From an uncultured Lachnospiraceae bacterium (lineage in GTDB: Bacteria > Bacillota > Clostridia > Lachnospirales > Lachnospiraceae), in NCBI GenBank assembly GCA_910584785.1, contig CAJUDX010000056.1:1-21023 (forward strand): 21,023 nucleotides of DNA. The letters are read 5' to 3'. Below the pieces are notes generated by a model, which made no database searches, was not told where the DNA came from, and saw only the letters and a list, made by a program, of their open reading frames with translations. A program made the position numbers and the translations under genes. Shown here in pieces: positions 14,535 to 21,023 of this stretch. Position 1 is the first letter of the stretch, and the number at the start of each line of letters is the position of its first letter.

Positions 14535-15284
14535 ATGCGTAAAACCTGGAAGAAGCTTGTTGGTGTTCTTTGCTGTTGTGGAGTATTAAGCGCGTTTCCC
14601 ATGATCTCTTATGCGGATATTGACGGACAGGATGTACAGGTAGTTGAGGTGAAGCCGGAGGAAGACAGTATTAAGAAGAACGTGATTGAGGGCGATGAGC
14701 CGGAGGACGACAGCTACGAGTCTTCTTCTGACGGAACGAGAGTATATGACCGAACCAGTGAAGCCCAGGCGTCGAGAGAGGCGCTTGCCCAAGCAAAGGC
14801 GGAGCTTGATGCGGCAAGAAAGCGGGCGGAGAATGAAGCGGCGAGACAGGCATGGCTTCAGGCAGAGGAAGTATCTTCTGAGGAATGGGCTAAGTCCATG
14901 GCGGCAGCAGAGAATGCACAGAGACGCCAGAAGGTTGTTGAATTTGCCTTATCCTTTGTCGGCGGCCCTTATCGCTATGGGGGAAATGATCCGAGAACCG
15001 GGGTGGATTGCTCTGGCTTTACCCGCTATGTGCTGAGCAATGCTGCAGGTGTACATATTGCCCGGACGTCCAGTGCCCAGGCAGGAGAAGGTGTGGCGAT
15101 TAATGATGTGCTGATGCAGCCCGGCGATCTGCTGTTTTACAGCCAAGGCGGAAGGATTAACCATGTGGCGATGTATATTGGCGGCGGGAAGGTGGTACAT
15201 GCCTCTTCAGTCAAAACCGGAATTAAAATTTCGCCGTGGAATTACCGTCAGCCGGTTAAGATTGTTAATGTGCTGGGTGATTAA
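14535..15284 (+). CDS. Secreted NlpC/P60 (C40) peptidoglycan endopeptidase
   Basis: A signal peptide (basic MRKTWKK, hydrophobic core, likely cleavage after SYA at residue 27) is followed by an acidic region, an Ala/Glu/Arg-rich coiled coil (about 76-111) and an NlpC/P60 domain (about 133-249). Catalytic residues are Cys159 (VDCSGFTRYV), His210 (RINHVAMYIG) and probably His222 (VVHASS). Such enzymes cut D-Glu to diamino acid bonds in cell wall peptides. AAGGAG at 14521-14526 lies 8 bases before the ATG. The gene stands alone between its own promoter and terminator, which suggests a steady, highly expressed wall hydrolase (inference). It has no SH3 or other binding domain, so targeting may use the coiled coil. 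Confidence 0.93.
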   Translation: MRKTWKKLVGVLCCCGVLSAFPMISYADIDGQDVQVVEVKPEEDSIKKNVIEGDEPEDDSYESSSDGTRVYDRTSEAQASREALAQAKAELDAARKRAENEAARQAWLQAEEVSSEEWAKSMAAAENAQRRQKVVEFALSFVGGPYRYGGNDPRTGVDCSGFTRYVLSNAAGVHIARTSSAQAGEGVAINDVLMQPGDLLFYSQGGRINHVAMYIGGGKVVHASSVKTGIKISPWNYRQPVKIVNVLGD

Positions 15285-15321
15285 TTCATCCAATATCAAT
15301 GGAAAATATATTTTTAATAAG

Positions 15322-15357
15322 AAAAAGACCGGACAGGGGAGCTGTCCGGTCTTTTTT
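15322..15357 (+). terminator. Strong intrinsic terminator after the NlpC/P60 gene
   Basis: AAAAAGACCGGACAG and CTGTCCGGTCTTTTT form a perfect 15-base-pair stem with a GGGAG loop and run into six T bases. Confidence 0.92.
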
Positions 15358-15386
15358 GAGGGGAGTATAAATAATTAATAAGGGTA

Positions 15387-15417
15387 GGAAAAATCGTTTT
15401 AAGGGAAACGATTTTCC
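15387..15417. repeat. Stable hairpin upstream of the Asn/Ser-rich gene
   Basis: GGAAAAATCGTTT pairs with AAACGATTTTCC (12 pairs, one bulged A) around the loop TAAGGG. It has no T-tract, so it is not a typical terminator. It lies about 45 bases before the predicted sigma-G -35 and could be an operator or an mRNA/boundary structure. Confidence 0.5.
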
Positions 15418-15462
15418 CGCACTTTAATTATAATATAGGAAATTAGAAAAATCAACAAGTTA

Positions 15463-15492
15463 TGAATAAGTTGTTCAATTTCGCACATACTA
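15463..15492 (+). promoter_or_regulatory. Predicted sigma-G (forespore) promoter
   Basis: TGAATA (15463-15468), 17 bases, CATACTA (15486-15492). These match the Bacillus subtilis sigma-G consensus at both elements with correct spacing. No sigma-A promoter of similar quality precedes the gene (a TATAAT at 15429-15434 lacks a -35). The start near 15499 is about 55 bases before the ATG. Confidence 0.65.
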
Positions 15493-15553
15493 TTCCCGTA
15501 ACAAAAATTGTGCTGATCCAAGGACAGCATATGATTTTAGGAGGTATGGCAAT

Positions 15554-15763
15554 ATGACAAAGAATAATTACAGCGATATGGACAACAATTCATCCAAGAA
15601 CAGCAGCCGCAATGAATATGAGAACAGCTCAAAAAACTGTTCAAATAACAGCTCTCAAAATTCATCTAAGAATAACAGCCAGAATTCATCCAAGAACAGC
15701 AGCCAGAATTCGTCGAAAAACAGCAGCCAGAACTCTTCAAAGAACAGCTATCAGAACGACTAA
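15554..15763 (+). CDS. Small Asn/Ser-rich repeat protein, putative spore protein
   Basis: The 69-residue product has 20 Asn and 24 Ser, with Lys and Gln making most of the rest and almost no hydrophobic residues. From about residue 33 it repeats an eight-residue pattern NSSKNSSQ. A perfect AGGAGG (15539-15544) lies 9 bases before the ATG, and a terminator follows, so it is a complete gene. The sigma-G-like promoter and composition recall gamma-type small acid-soluble spore proteins (SspE), which are Gln/Asn-rich amino-acid stores, but I see no shared sequence with them. It has one Cys (residue 29), few acidic residues and no signal peptide, so it is cytoplasmic. The function is unknown; a forespore storage or filler protein is my inference. 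Confidence 0.72.
   Translation: MTKNNYSDMDNNSSKNSSRNEYENSSKNCSNNSSQNSSKNNSQNSSKNSSQNSSKNSSQNSSKNSYQND
15645..15756 (+). repeat. 24-bp tandem repeats encoding NSSKNSSQ units
   Basis: Units of the type AATTCATCCAAGAACAGCAG followed by CCAG recur about every 24 bases in the second half of the gene, with silent drift (TCATCC, TCGTCG, TCTTCA). Codon changes that keep the protein pattern indicate selection on the peptide rather than very recent duplication. Confidence 0.7.
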
Positions 15764-15828
15764 TGTTTTTTATCTGGTCGAATGCTGATAACGCAGACAG
15801 ATTGACCAGTGAGGAGAAAGAGACAGAA

Positions 15829-15869
15829 GGGCCCGTGCCGGGAATTGCTTTCCGGTGGGGGCTCTTTTT
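15829..15869 (+). terminator. Intrinsic terminator after the Asn/Ser-rich gene
   Basis: GGGCCCGTGCCGG and CCGGTGGGGGCTC pair over 13 positions (one mismatch, some G-U) around a 10-base loop, followed by TTTTT. It isolates this small unit from the rhodanese gene. Confidence 0.72.
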
Positions 15870-15958
15870 GCTTTGCTGATTTTTGTGCTCTGCGCCTGTC
15901 CCCAAAGCAGGACAGACTGCATAAACTATAGATAAGAAGAAAATAACAGGAAATGGAT

Positions 15959-16267
15959 ATGTTTACTGTAATCTCTGTGCAGCAGTTGGAAAGGCTGCTG
16001 GATCAAAAACGTCCCCTGATTCTGGTAGATCTGCGCCCGGCTCAGGATTACCAGGAGGCGCATCTGGAAAATGCCATTAATCTTCCCTATGATCAGCTGG
16101 AGGAGGGGATTTTGGATGCGTATTGGGGGATGCCTATTGTATTTTATTGTGAGCATGGGGGGAAAAGTATGCAGGTAGCCCGGAATTATGCCAGAAGAGG
16201 GTTTAATGCAATAAGCCTTGGCTGCGGAATCCCCTATTATCGGGGGAAATATATGGTTTCCTCATAG
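15959..16267 (+). CDS. Single-domain rhodanese-like protein
   Basis: It has about 102 residues with the rhodanese fold order: ISVQQLERLL, ILVDLRPAQDYQEAHLENAI, then the active-site loop FYCEHGGKSMQVA and a C-terminal helix. The catalytic cysteine of the CEHGGKS loop (residue 64) is present, so persulfide or sulfur transfer is possible; the partner is unknown. ATG 15959 has AGGA at 15948-15951 with good spacing; the in-frame ATG at 15953 is almost on top of that site. No clear promoter was found. It lies between the Asn/Ser-rich gene's terminator and the promoter of the next operon. Confidence 0.85.
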   Translation: MFTVISVQQLERLLDQKRPLILVDLRPAQDYQEAHLENAINLPYDQLEEGILDAYWGMPIVFYCEHGGKSMQVARNYARRGFNAISLGCGIPYYRGKYMVSS

Positions 16268-16274
16268 AACTGGA

Positions 16275-16303
16275 TTGACAGATGAAAGGGGAACGCATAG
16301 AAT
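16275..16303 (+). promoter_or_regulatory. Sigma-A promoter of the yfcE-rlmL-like-C1-rdgB operon
   Basis: TTGACA (16275-16280), 17 bases, TAGAAT (16298-16303), with the same hexamers and spacing as the lar promoter. Five plus-strand genes follow with no strong terminator seen before 20924. Confidence 0.75.
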
Positions 16304-16360
16304 AGAATTTGAACTTCGGGACAGAGAAGAAACAGGTTGTAAATACGATTGGAGGACAAG

Positions 16361-16936
16361 ATGAAAATAATCGTTGCGTCAGATATTCATGGTTCGGCAT
16401 ATTACTGTAAACAGCTGATGGAGGTATTTGAGGCCTCCGGGGCAGAACGTATGCTGCTTTTGGGTGATCTTTTGTACCATGGGCCGAGGAACGACCTTCC
16501 CAGGGACTATGCACCTAAGGAAGTGATTGCCATGCTGAATCATTATCAGGATAGACTTTATGCCATTCAGGGCAACTGTGATACCCAGGTGGATCAGATG
16601 GTGCTGGAATTTCCTATTCTGGCTGAGTATGCCCTGATTTCCTTGGGTGGTCACACCTTTTATGCCACACATGGTCATGTTTATCACCAGGATCATCTTC
16701 CGCCGTTGCAGGCAGGGGATATTCTGCTTCACGGACATACACATTTGTATAAGGCAGAGTGGGTGGAAATTGAGGAAAAGGGAAGAATCGGCATTGCCAA
16801 TCCGGGATCAGTATCGATTCCCAAGGGCGGCAATCCGCCGACCTATGGACTGCTTACCGAAGAGAAGTTTATGGTATTAACCTTTGGGCAGGATGTGGTA
16901 AAGGAAATGGATTTAAGAGAAAACAATAAGAAATAG
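16361..16936 (+). CDS. yfcE: YfcE-type metallo-phosphodiesterase
   Basis: This 191-residue protein of the calcineurin-like superfamily contains the full metal-binding series: VASDIHGS (Asp8, His10), LLLGDLLYHGPRNDLP, GNCDTQVDQMVLEFP, THGHVYH and LHGHTHLYKA, then NPGSVSIPKGG. HGPRNDLP and the NCDxxVDQMV pattern are characteristic of YfcE, a phosphodiesterase with activity on artificial substrates and unknown physiological target. The start at ATG 16361 is chosen because GGAGG (16351-16355) lies 5 bases upstream; the open frame begins at a TTG that overlaps this site. It is the first gene of the operon, and the RlmL-like gene starts 11 bases after its stop. Confidence 0.92.
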   Translation: MKIIVASDIHGSAYYCKQLMEVFEASGAERMLLLGDLLYHGPRNDLPRDYAPKEVIAMLNHYQDRLYAIQGNCDTQVDQMVLEFPILAEYALISLGGHTFYATHGHVYHQDHLPPLQAGDILLHGHTHLYKAEWVEIEEKGRIGIANPGSVSIPKGGNPPTYGLLTEEKFMVLTFGQDVVKEMDLRENNKK

Positions 16937-16947
16937 AGGAGGCGGCG

Positions 16948-18120
16948 ATGATTAAACGGTATGAGCTGCTGGCACCCTGCCACTTTGGTTTAGAAGCTGT
17001 ATTAAAAAAAGAGATTATTGATCTGGGTTATGAGATTTCTCAGGTGGAGGATGGAAGAGTTACCTTTATCGGTGATGTGGAGGCGATTTGCCGGGCTAAT
17101 GTATTTTTGCGGACAGCAGAGAGGGTTTTGCTGAAGGTGGGAAGCTTTACGGCTCTGACGTTTGAGGAATTATTTCAGGGGACGAGGGAAATTCCCTGGG
17201 AGGAATATATTCCTCAGGATGGGAAATTTTGGGTGGCGAAGGCTTCCTCGATTAAGAGTAAGCTGTTCTCTCCATCGGATATTCAGTCGATTATGAAAAA
17301 GGCCATGGTGGAGAGGTTAAAGGGGCATTACGGCGTGAACTGGTTTTCGGAAACAGGAAGTGCCTACCCTCTGCGGGTTTTTCTTTATAAAGATAAAGTA
17401 ACCATTGGCCTGGATACCAGCGGAGATTCTCTGCATAAGCGGGGTTACCGGACGCTGACCAGTCGCGCGCCGATCACCGAGACACTTGCGGCGGCGCTTT
17501 TGCTGCTTACGCCATGGAAGAGGGAGCGGATTTTAGTTGACCCGTTCTGTGGCAGCGGTACGTTTCCTATCGAGGCGGCAATGCTGGCGGCTAAGATGGC
17601 GCCGGGCATGAACCGCACTTTCCTGTCGGAGGACTGGAAGAATATTATTCCCAGAAAGTGCTGGTATGAGGCGATGGACGAGGCAGATGAGATGGTGGAG
17701 CGCGATGTGAAGGTGGATATCCAGGGTTATGATATCGACGGGGATATGATTAAGGCGGCCCGGACAAATGCCGAGCGGGCGGGTGTCGGTTCTTTGATTC
17801 ATTTTCAGCAGCGTCCGGTCAGCCAGCTCAGTCATCCTAAAAAATACGGTTTTATTCTGACGAATCCGCCCTATGGGGAGAGAATCGAGGAGAAGTCTGC
17901 TCTTTTTGCGCTTTACCGGGAGCTTGGTGAGCGCTTTGCGGCGCTGGATTCCTGGTCGGCCTATGTCATTACTTCCTACGAGGAAACCGAGCGCTGTTTC
18001 GGGCGCAAGGCGGATAAAAACCGGAAAATTTATAATGGAATGTTAAAAACCTATTTCTATCAGTTTTCAGGGCCAAAGCCGCCCAGGCGCAAGCCGCAGG
18101 AGGCAAAGGCTGAAAACTGA
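16948..18120 (+). CDS. THUMP-domain class I rRNA methyltransferase (RlmL-like)
   Basis: The product is 390 residues. The N-terminal THUMP-like region (about 1-160: LAPCHFGLEAVLKKEI, RTAERVLL, DTSGDSLHKRGYR) precedes a Rossmann methyltransferase. The SAM motif is DPFCGSGTFPIEAA (198-211), GYDIDGDMIKAA (260-271) is the acidic binding loop, and the catalytic motif NPPYGERI is at 306-313. NPPY enzymes methylate exocyclic amino groups; this matches the N-terminal half of E. coli RlmKL, which makes m2G2445 in 23S rRNA, and the stand-alone B. subtilis YpsC type. GAGGAGG at 16936-16942 is 5 bases before the ATG. The basic tail (PKPPRRKPQEAK) may aid RNA binding. Confidence 0.92.
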   Translation: MIKRYELLAPCHFGLEAVLKKEIIDLGYEISQVEDGRVTFIGDVEAICRANVFLRTAERVLLKVGSFTALTFEELFQGTREIPWEEYIPQDGKFWVAKASSIKSKLFSPSDIQSIMKKAMVERLKGHYGVNWFSETGSAYPLRVFLYKDKVTIGLDTSGDSLHKRGYRTLTSRAPITETLAAALLLLTPWKRERILVDPFCGSGTFPIEAAMLAAKMAPGMNRTFLSEDWKNIIPRKCWYEAMDEADEMVERDVKVDIQGYDIDGDMIKAARTNAERAGVGSLIHFQQRPVSQLSHPKKYGFILTNPPYGERIEEKSALFALYRELGERFAALDSWSAYVITSYEETERCFGRKADKNRKIYNGMLKTYFYQFSGPKPPRRKPQEAKAEN

Positions 18121-18174
18121 TGCCGGCACCGTGTATGGTATTGTATCAGTTTCGGCAGGAAATGGAGGAGATGG

Positions 18175-19725
18175 ATGTTCAAAAAACGGAGAAAACCAGT
18201 GCTTTGTCTGCGGCGAATAAAAGCTGGAGGCAGGAAGTTGGTTTGTGCAGCACTGATGCTGGGAATGGCGGGGATAGTGGGCGGTTGTTCTGCAGGAGAA
18301 CGGCTGAAAGAGGAGCTGCAAAGGCGGAGACAGGAAAAGGAATGGAAGGAAGAATCTCTGGAAGCCTTGACTGAAACGCAGGAGGAAGAGAGGGAATCAA
18401 CCGAAAGAACGGATGCGTCCGGGATTGATATTTCGCCCAAAGAATCCCCCGGACAGACGGAGGGCGGGGGCGCGCTGACCGGGGAAGGAGAAGCAGAGGG
18501 GGAAACCGGGGAAACGCAAGGGGAAGCAAAAGCGCTGGTACTTCCCCGGCGCTGGGATTATCGGGAGATGGGAAAACAGCCTGAGGCTGGGGATCAGGGG
18601 AAGTTTGGAACCTGCTGGGCCTTTGCCTCGCTGATGGCGATCGAGTCTTCGCTGCTGCCCGAGGAGCAGTGGAGCTTTTCTGCCGATCATATGTCCAGAA
18701 AAAACAGCTTTTCCATGGCACAGGAGGATGGGGGTCAATATGCGATGTCTATGGCTTATCTTCTGGCCTGGCAGGGACCGGTATTAGAAGCGGATGACCC
18801 TTATGGCGACGGCTATTCCCCCGACGGACTGCTGCCGGTAAAGCATGTCCAGGAGGTTCGTCTCTTGGCTTCCAAAGATTATCTGGCGATTAAAGAGGCC
18901 GTCTATCAGACCGGCGGTGTGCAGAGTTCTTTATATACGCAGCTGAAAGATTATACCAGCAGGGATAAATATTATAATGAGGAAACTTGCGGCTATTATT
19001 ATGACGGGGAAGAAAAGCCTAATCATAACGTGGTGATTATTGGCTGGGATGACGATTACCCAAAAGAAAATTTTAAGCAGCAGCCCAAGAAGGACGGAGC
19101 CTTTATCTGCTTAAACAGCTGGGGACCGAAGTTTGGCGAGCAGGGATGCTTTTATGTGTCCTATGAAGATACCAATATTGGGGATACCAACGTGCTTTAT
19201 ACAAAAATTACTGATCCCAGGCCGGAGGAAAGGATTTACCAGTCGGATCTGTGCGGCTGGATTGGTCAGATTGGCTATGGCGAGGAGAGCGCTTATTTTT
19301 CAGCAGTTTATCAGGCAAAGGAAGCGGAAGAACTGACAGCGGTAGGATTTTATGCCACATTGCCGGATACCCGTTATACGGTTTATGCGGCAAAGGCTTC
19401 CTCCCCAAAGTATATGGCACTGACACGACCGGCGGCAAAGGGGAGTTTTAAAGAAGCCGGGTTTTATACGGTGGAGCTTTCCGCGCCTGTTCAGCTTAAG
19501 GCGGGGGAAACGTTTACCATTGTGGTGGATATCGAGACACCGGGGGCTGTCCATCCGGTAGCGATTGAATACCAGGCGCCGGATTTGACCGGAAAGGTTG
19601 ACTTATCGGACGGGGAAGGCTATCTCAGCTCGGATGGAAAAAAATGGGTCAGCGCGGAGGAAAACCAGAGCTGTAACCTCTGCCTGAAGGCATATACCCA
19701 GGTGATTGAGAAAACCGGGCAATAA
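18175..19725 (+). CDS. Papain-like (C1) peptidase, predicted lipoprotein with lectin-like C-terminus
   Basis: The product is 516 residues. A long basic start (to about 21) and hydrophobic segment end in VGGC, with Cys38 as predicted lipid-attachment site. A charged, disordered linker rich in Glu, Gly and Thr (about 42-120) leads to a C1A peptidase domain (about 121-342): Gln141 and Cys147 (QGKFGTCWAFA), His284 (NHNVVIIGWDDDY) and Asn314 (LNSWGPKFGEQG) form the active site. The remaining 170 residues are beta-rich and match the lectin-like domain that follows C1 peptidases in clostridia (recognised by layout). It would act on the outer surface. GGAGGAG at 18164-18170 supports ATG 18175. No inhibitor-like propeptide is obvious between the lipobox and the domain. 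Confidence 0.88.
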   Translation: MFKKRRKPVLCLRRIKAGGRKLVCAALMLGMAGIVGGCSAGERLKEELQRRRQEKEWKEESLEALTETQEEERESTERTDASGIDISPKESPGQTEGGGALTGEGEAEGETGETQGEAKALVLPRRWDYREMGKQPEAGDQGKFGTCWAFASLMAIESSLLPEEQWSFSADHMSRKNSFSMAQEDGGQYAMSMAYLLAWQGPVLEADDPYGDGYSPDGLLPVKHVQEVRLLASKDYLAIKEAVYQTGGVQSSLYTQLKDYTSRDKYYNEETCGYYYDGEEKPNHNVVIIGWDDDYPKENFKQQPKKDGAFICLNSWGPKFGEQGCFYVSYEDTNIGDTNVLYTKITDPRPEERIYQSDLCGWIGQIGYGEESAYFSAVYQAKEAEELTAVGFYATLPDTRYTVYAAKASSPKYMALTRPAAKGSFKEAGFYTVELSAPVQLKAGETFTIVVDIETPGAVHPVAIEYQAPDLTGKVDLSDGEGYLSSDGKKWVSAEENQSCNLCLKAYTQVIEKTGQ

Positions 19726-19821
19726 GGATAAGGTTTACAGAGCAGCAGGACCGGAATGTAATGTAACAATAAGCACGGGAAAGGAACAAACGGGGTAAGA
19801 ATAAGGAGTGGATAAGACAGT

Positions 19822-20433
19822 ATGAAGGAAACGATTGTATTTGCAACGGGAAATGAAGGCAAGATGCGTGAAATCCGGTTGATTCTTGCAGATTTGGGCA
19901 TGGAGATTCTTTCCATGAAGGATGCCGGGGTAAATCCTGAAATTAATGAGAACGGAAAGTCATTTGGGGAGAATGCGGAAATTAAGGCAATGGCAGTGTG
20001 GAAGGAGACGGGGGGAATTGTTTTAGCAGACGATTCGGGTCTGGTGGTGGATTACCTGGGTGGAGAGCCGGGAATCCTTTCTGCACGGTATTTGGGGGAG
20101 GATACTTCTTATGCAGTAAAGAATCAGGTGATTATCGACCGTTTGGCAGAGGCAGAGGGAGAGGAGCGGGCTGCACGCTTTGTCTGCAACATTGCCGCTG
20201 TTCTTCCTGATGGCAGGGTAATTCACACGGAGGAGACGATGGAAGGGCAGATTGCCCGGATTCCGGCAGGGGAGGGAGGCTTTGGCTATGATCCTATTTT
20301 ATATCTTCCCCAGTGGAATAAGACCAGTGCAGAATTATCGATTGAGGAAAAAAATCAAATCAGCCACCGGGGAAAAGCCTTACAGGCAGTGAAGGATAAG
20401 CTGATGGCTTTATACAGGGAGAAAAAAGAATGA
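19822..20433 (+). CDS. rdgB: XTP/dITP diphosphatase (RdgB/HAM1 family)
   Basis: It hydrolyses deaminated purine triphosphates (XTP, dITP) to monophosphates, keeping them out of DNA and RNA. At 203 residues it is the normal length. Motifs are FATGNEGKMREI (7-18), SFGENAEIKA (47-56), LADDSGLVVDYLGGEPGI (68-85), GEGGFGYDPI near 151 and SHRGKAL near 186. An in-frame stop at 19813-19815 fixes the ATG at 19822. The ribosome site AAGGAG (19803-19808) is 13 bases away, longer than usual, suggesting modest translation. Its stop overlaps the next start as ATGA. Confidence 0.96.
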   Translation: MKETIVFATGNEGKMREIRLILADLGMEILSMKDAGVNPEINENGKSFGENAEIKAMAVWKETGGIVLADDSGLVVDYLGGEPGILSARYLGEDTSYAVKNQVIIDRLAEAEGEERAARFVCNIAAVLPDGRVIHTEETMEGQIARIPAGEGGFGYDPILYLPQWNKTSAELSIEEKNQISHRGKALQAVKDKLMALYREKKE

Positions 20434-20924
20434 AGATTTTAATTGTAAGTGATACCCATCGAATGGATGAAAATTTAAAGGCGGTGCTTGCAAAGGAGTG
20501 CCCTGTGGATATGCTGATTCATCTGGGTGATGTCGAGGGGAGCGAGATGTTTATTCCCGAATGGGTAAACCCCGGATGCGAGATGCAGATGATCCGGGGC
20601 AATAATGATTTTTTTTCTGCGCTGGAGCGTGAACGCGAACTGACAATTGGGCATTATAAGGCGCTGCTGACTCACGGGCATTACTATAATGTGTCCCTGG
20701 GCGTGGAACAGCTGAGGAAGGAAGCGGCAGAGCGCGGCTTTACCATGATGATGTACGGACACACCCACCGACCGTATTTTGAAAATCATCATGGCGTGGT
20801 TATCCTGAATCCAGGAAGTCTATCTTATCCGCGGCAGGAGGGGCGCAGGCCTTCATATATGGTGATGGAAGTGGACGAGCAGGGGGAAATCCAGGTTGAG
20901 CAATATTATCTGGACAGATGTTAA
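20430..20924 (+). CDS. MJ0936/YsnB-type metallophosphoesterase
   Basis: A compact 164-residue calcineurin-like phosphodiesterase. Metal ligands are visible in order: SDTH (Asp8, His10), HLGD (Asp34), RGNND (Asn58, Asn59, Asp60), THGH (His82, His84) and GHTH (His111, His113), followed by LNPGSLSYPRQEG. The natural substrate is unknown for the family. The ATG overlaps the rdgB stop by four bases (ATGA), so translation is coupled; rdgB next to this phosphoesterase is a common Firmicutes pair. It is a different subfamily from the YfcE protein at 16361, lacking HGPRNDLP. Confidence 0.92.
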   Translation: MKILIVSDTHRMDENLKAVLAKECPVDMLIHLGDVEGSEMFIPEWVNPGCEMQMIRGNNDFFSALERERELTIGHYKALLTHGHYYNVSLGVEQLRKEAAERGFTMMMYGHTHRPYFENHHGVVILNPGSLSYPRQEGRRPSYMVMEVDEQGEIQVEQYYLDRC

Positions 20925-20932
20925 TTGCAATA

Positions 20933-20961
20933 TTGACATTTTGGCGTGAATAAGCTATACT
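20933..20961 (+). promoter_or_regulatory. Sigma-A promoter for tRNA-Pro
   Basis: TTGACA (20933-20938), 17 bases, TATACT (20956-20961). Transcription would start at about 20968, only a few bases before the tRNA. Confidence 0.8.
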
Positions 20962-20971
20962 TATTACGTCT

Positions 20972-21023
20972 CGGGGTGTGGCTCAGCTTGGCTAGAGCGC
21001 CTGGTTTGGGACCAGGAGGTCGC
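20972..21023 (+). tRNA. tRNA-Pro (anticodon TGG), 3' end cut by window edge
   Basis: The sequence starts CGGGGTGTGGCTCAGCTTGG, typical of tRNA-Pro. The anticodon stem CCTGG/CCAGG encloses TTTGGGA, giving anticodon TGG (reads CCN). The window ends within the variable/T-arm, so the rest is not visible. Confidence 0.94.

Noticed and set aside
15645..15756. Possible CRISPR array from 24-bp periodicity
   Set aside because: The repeats are contiguous, in frame and coding, with no unique spacers.
18179..18721. Long minus-strand frame opposite the C1 peptidase linker
   Set aside because: It mirrors the low-complexity Glu/Gly linker, giving a Pro/Ser/Leu-rich shadow without start signals.
16361..20924. 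The two small phosphoesterases as a recent duplication
   Set aside because: They belong to different subfamilies with different signature motifs and lengths, so they are separate old genes.

Overview
The window looks like chromosome from a spore-forming, anaerobic Clostridia bacterium, most likely a Lachnospiraceae relative. The reasons are strong AGGAGG-type ribosome sites, near-consensus sigma-A promoters, a class III fructose-1,6-bisphosphatase, a nickel-pincer cofactor operon, an exported flavinylated reductase, and one promoter matching the sigma-G (forespore) consensus. The genus is inference. Three tRNA genes are present: tRNA-Glu(CTC), cut by the left edge; tRNA-Leu(TAG), complete; and tRNA-Pro(TGG), cut by the right edge.

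Layout. 1-3487: tRNA-Glu on the minus strand, then a plus-strand operon larE-larB-larC behind a TTGACA-17-TAGAAT promoter. These make the nickel-pincer nucleotide cofactor of lactate racemase-type enzymes; no larA is in view. 3488-3751: tRNA-Leu with its own promoter and terminator. 3752-6520: a decayed accessory block holding a truncated helicase-like NTPase fragment, an apparently intact Rpn/PDDEXK nuclease-transposase gene, a nuclease-tail-like remnant, and a 5'-truncated, frameshifted IS256-family transposase with a possible right end. 6618-7916: a membrane-anchored M23 peptidase, possibly under a sporulation-type promoter. 7938-10834: a NusG-II domain membrane protein divergent from a large exported flavoprotein with two covalent-FMN domains and an FAD domain. 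10891-14383: an RNase Z-like MBL hydrolase (minus strand) divergent from fbp plus a DUF1700-like membrane protein. 14386-15357: a secreted NlpC/P60 peptidase with a perfect sigma-A promoter and a strong terminator.

15463-15869 is the most unusual unit: a self-contained gene for a 69-residue Asn/Ser-rich repeat protein behind TGAATA-N17-CATACTA, which fits forespore sigma-G. It is a candidate new kind of small spore protein. 15959-16267 is a single-domain rhodanese. 16275-20924 is a co-directional operon: YfcE-type phosphodiesterase, RlmL-like rRNA methyltransferase, a papain-like lipoprotein peptidase, RdgB nucleotide sanitiser and a second small phosphodiesterase. The window ends in tRNA-Pro behind TTGACA-17-TATACT.

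There is no CRISPR array, no rRNA and no complete phage or conjugative module. Functions are assigned from recognised motifs only; no database search was possible.
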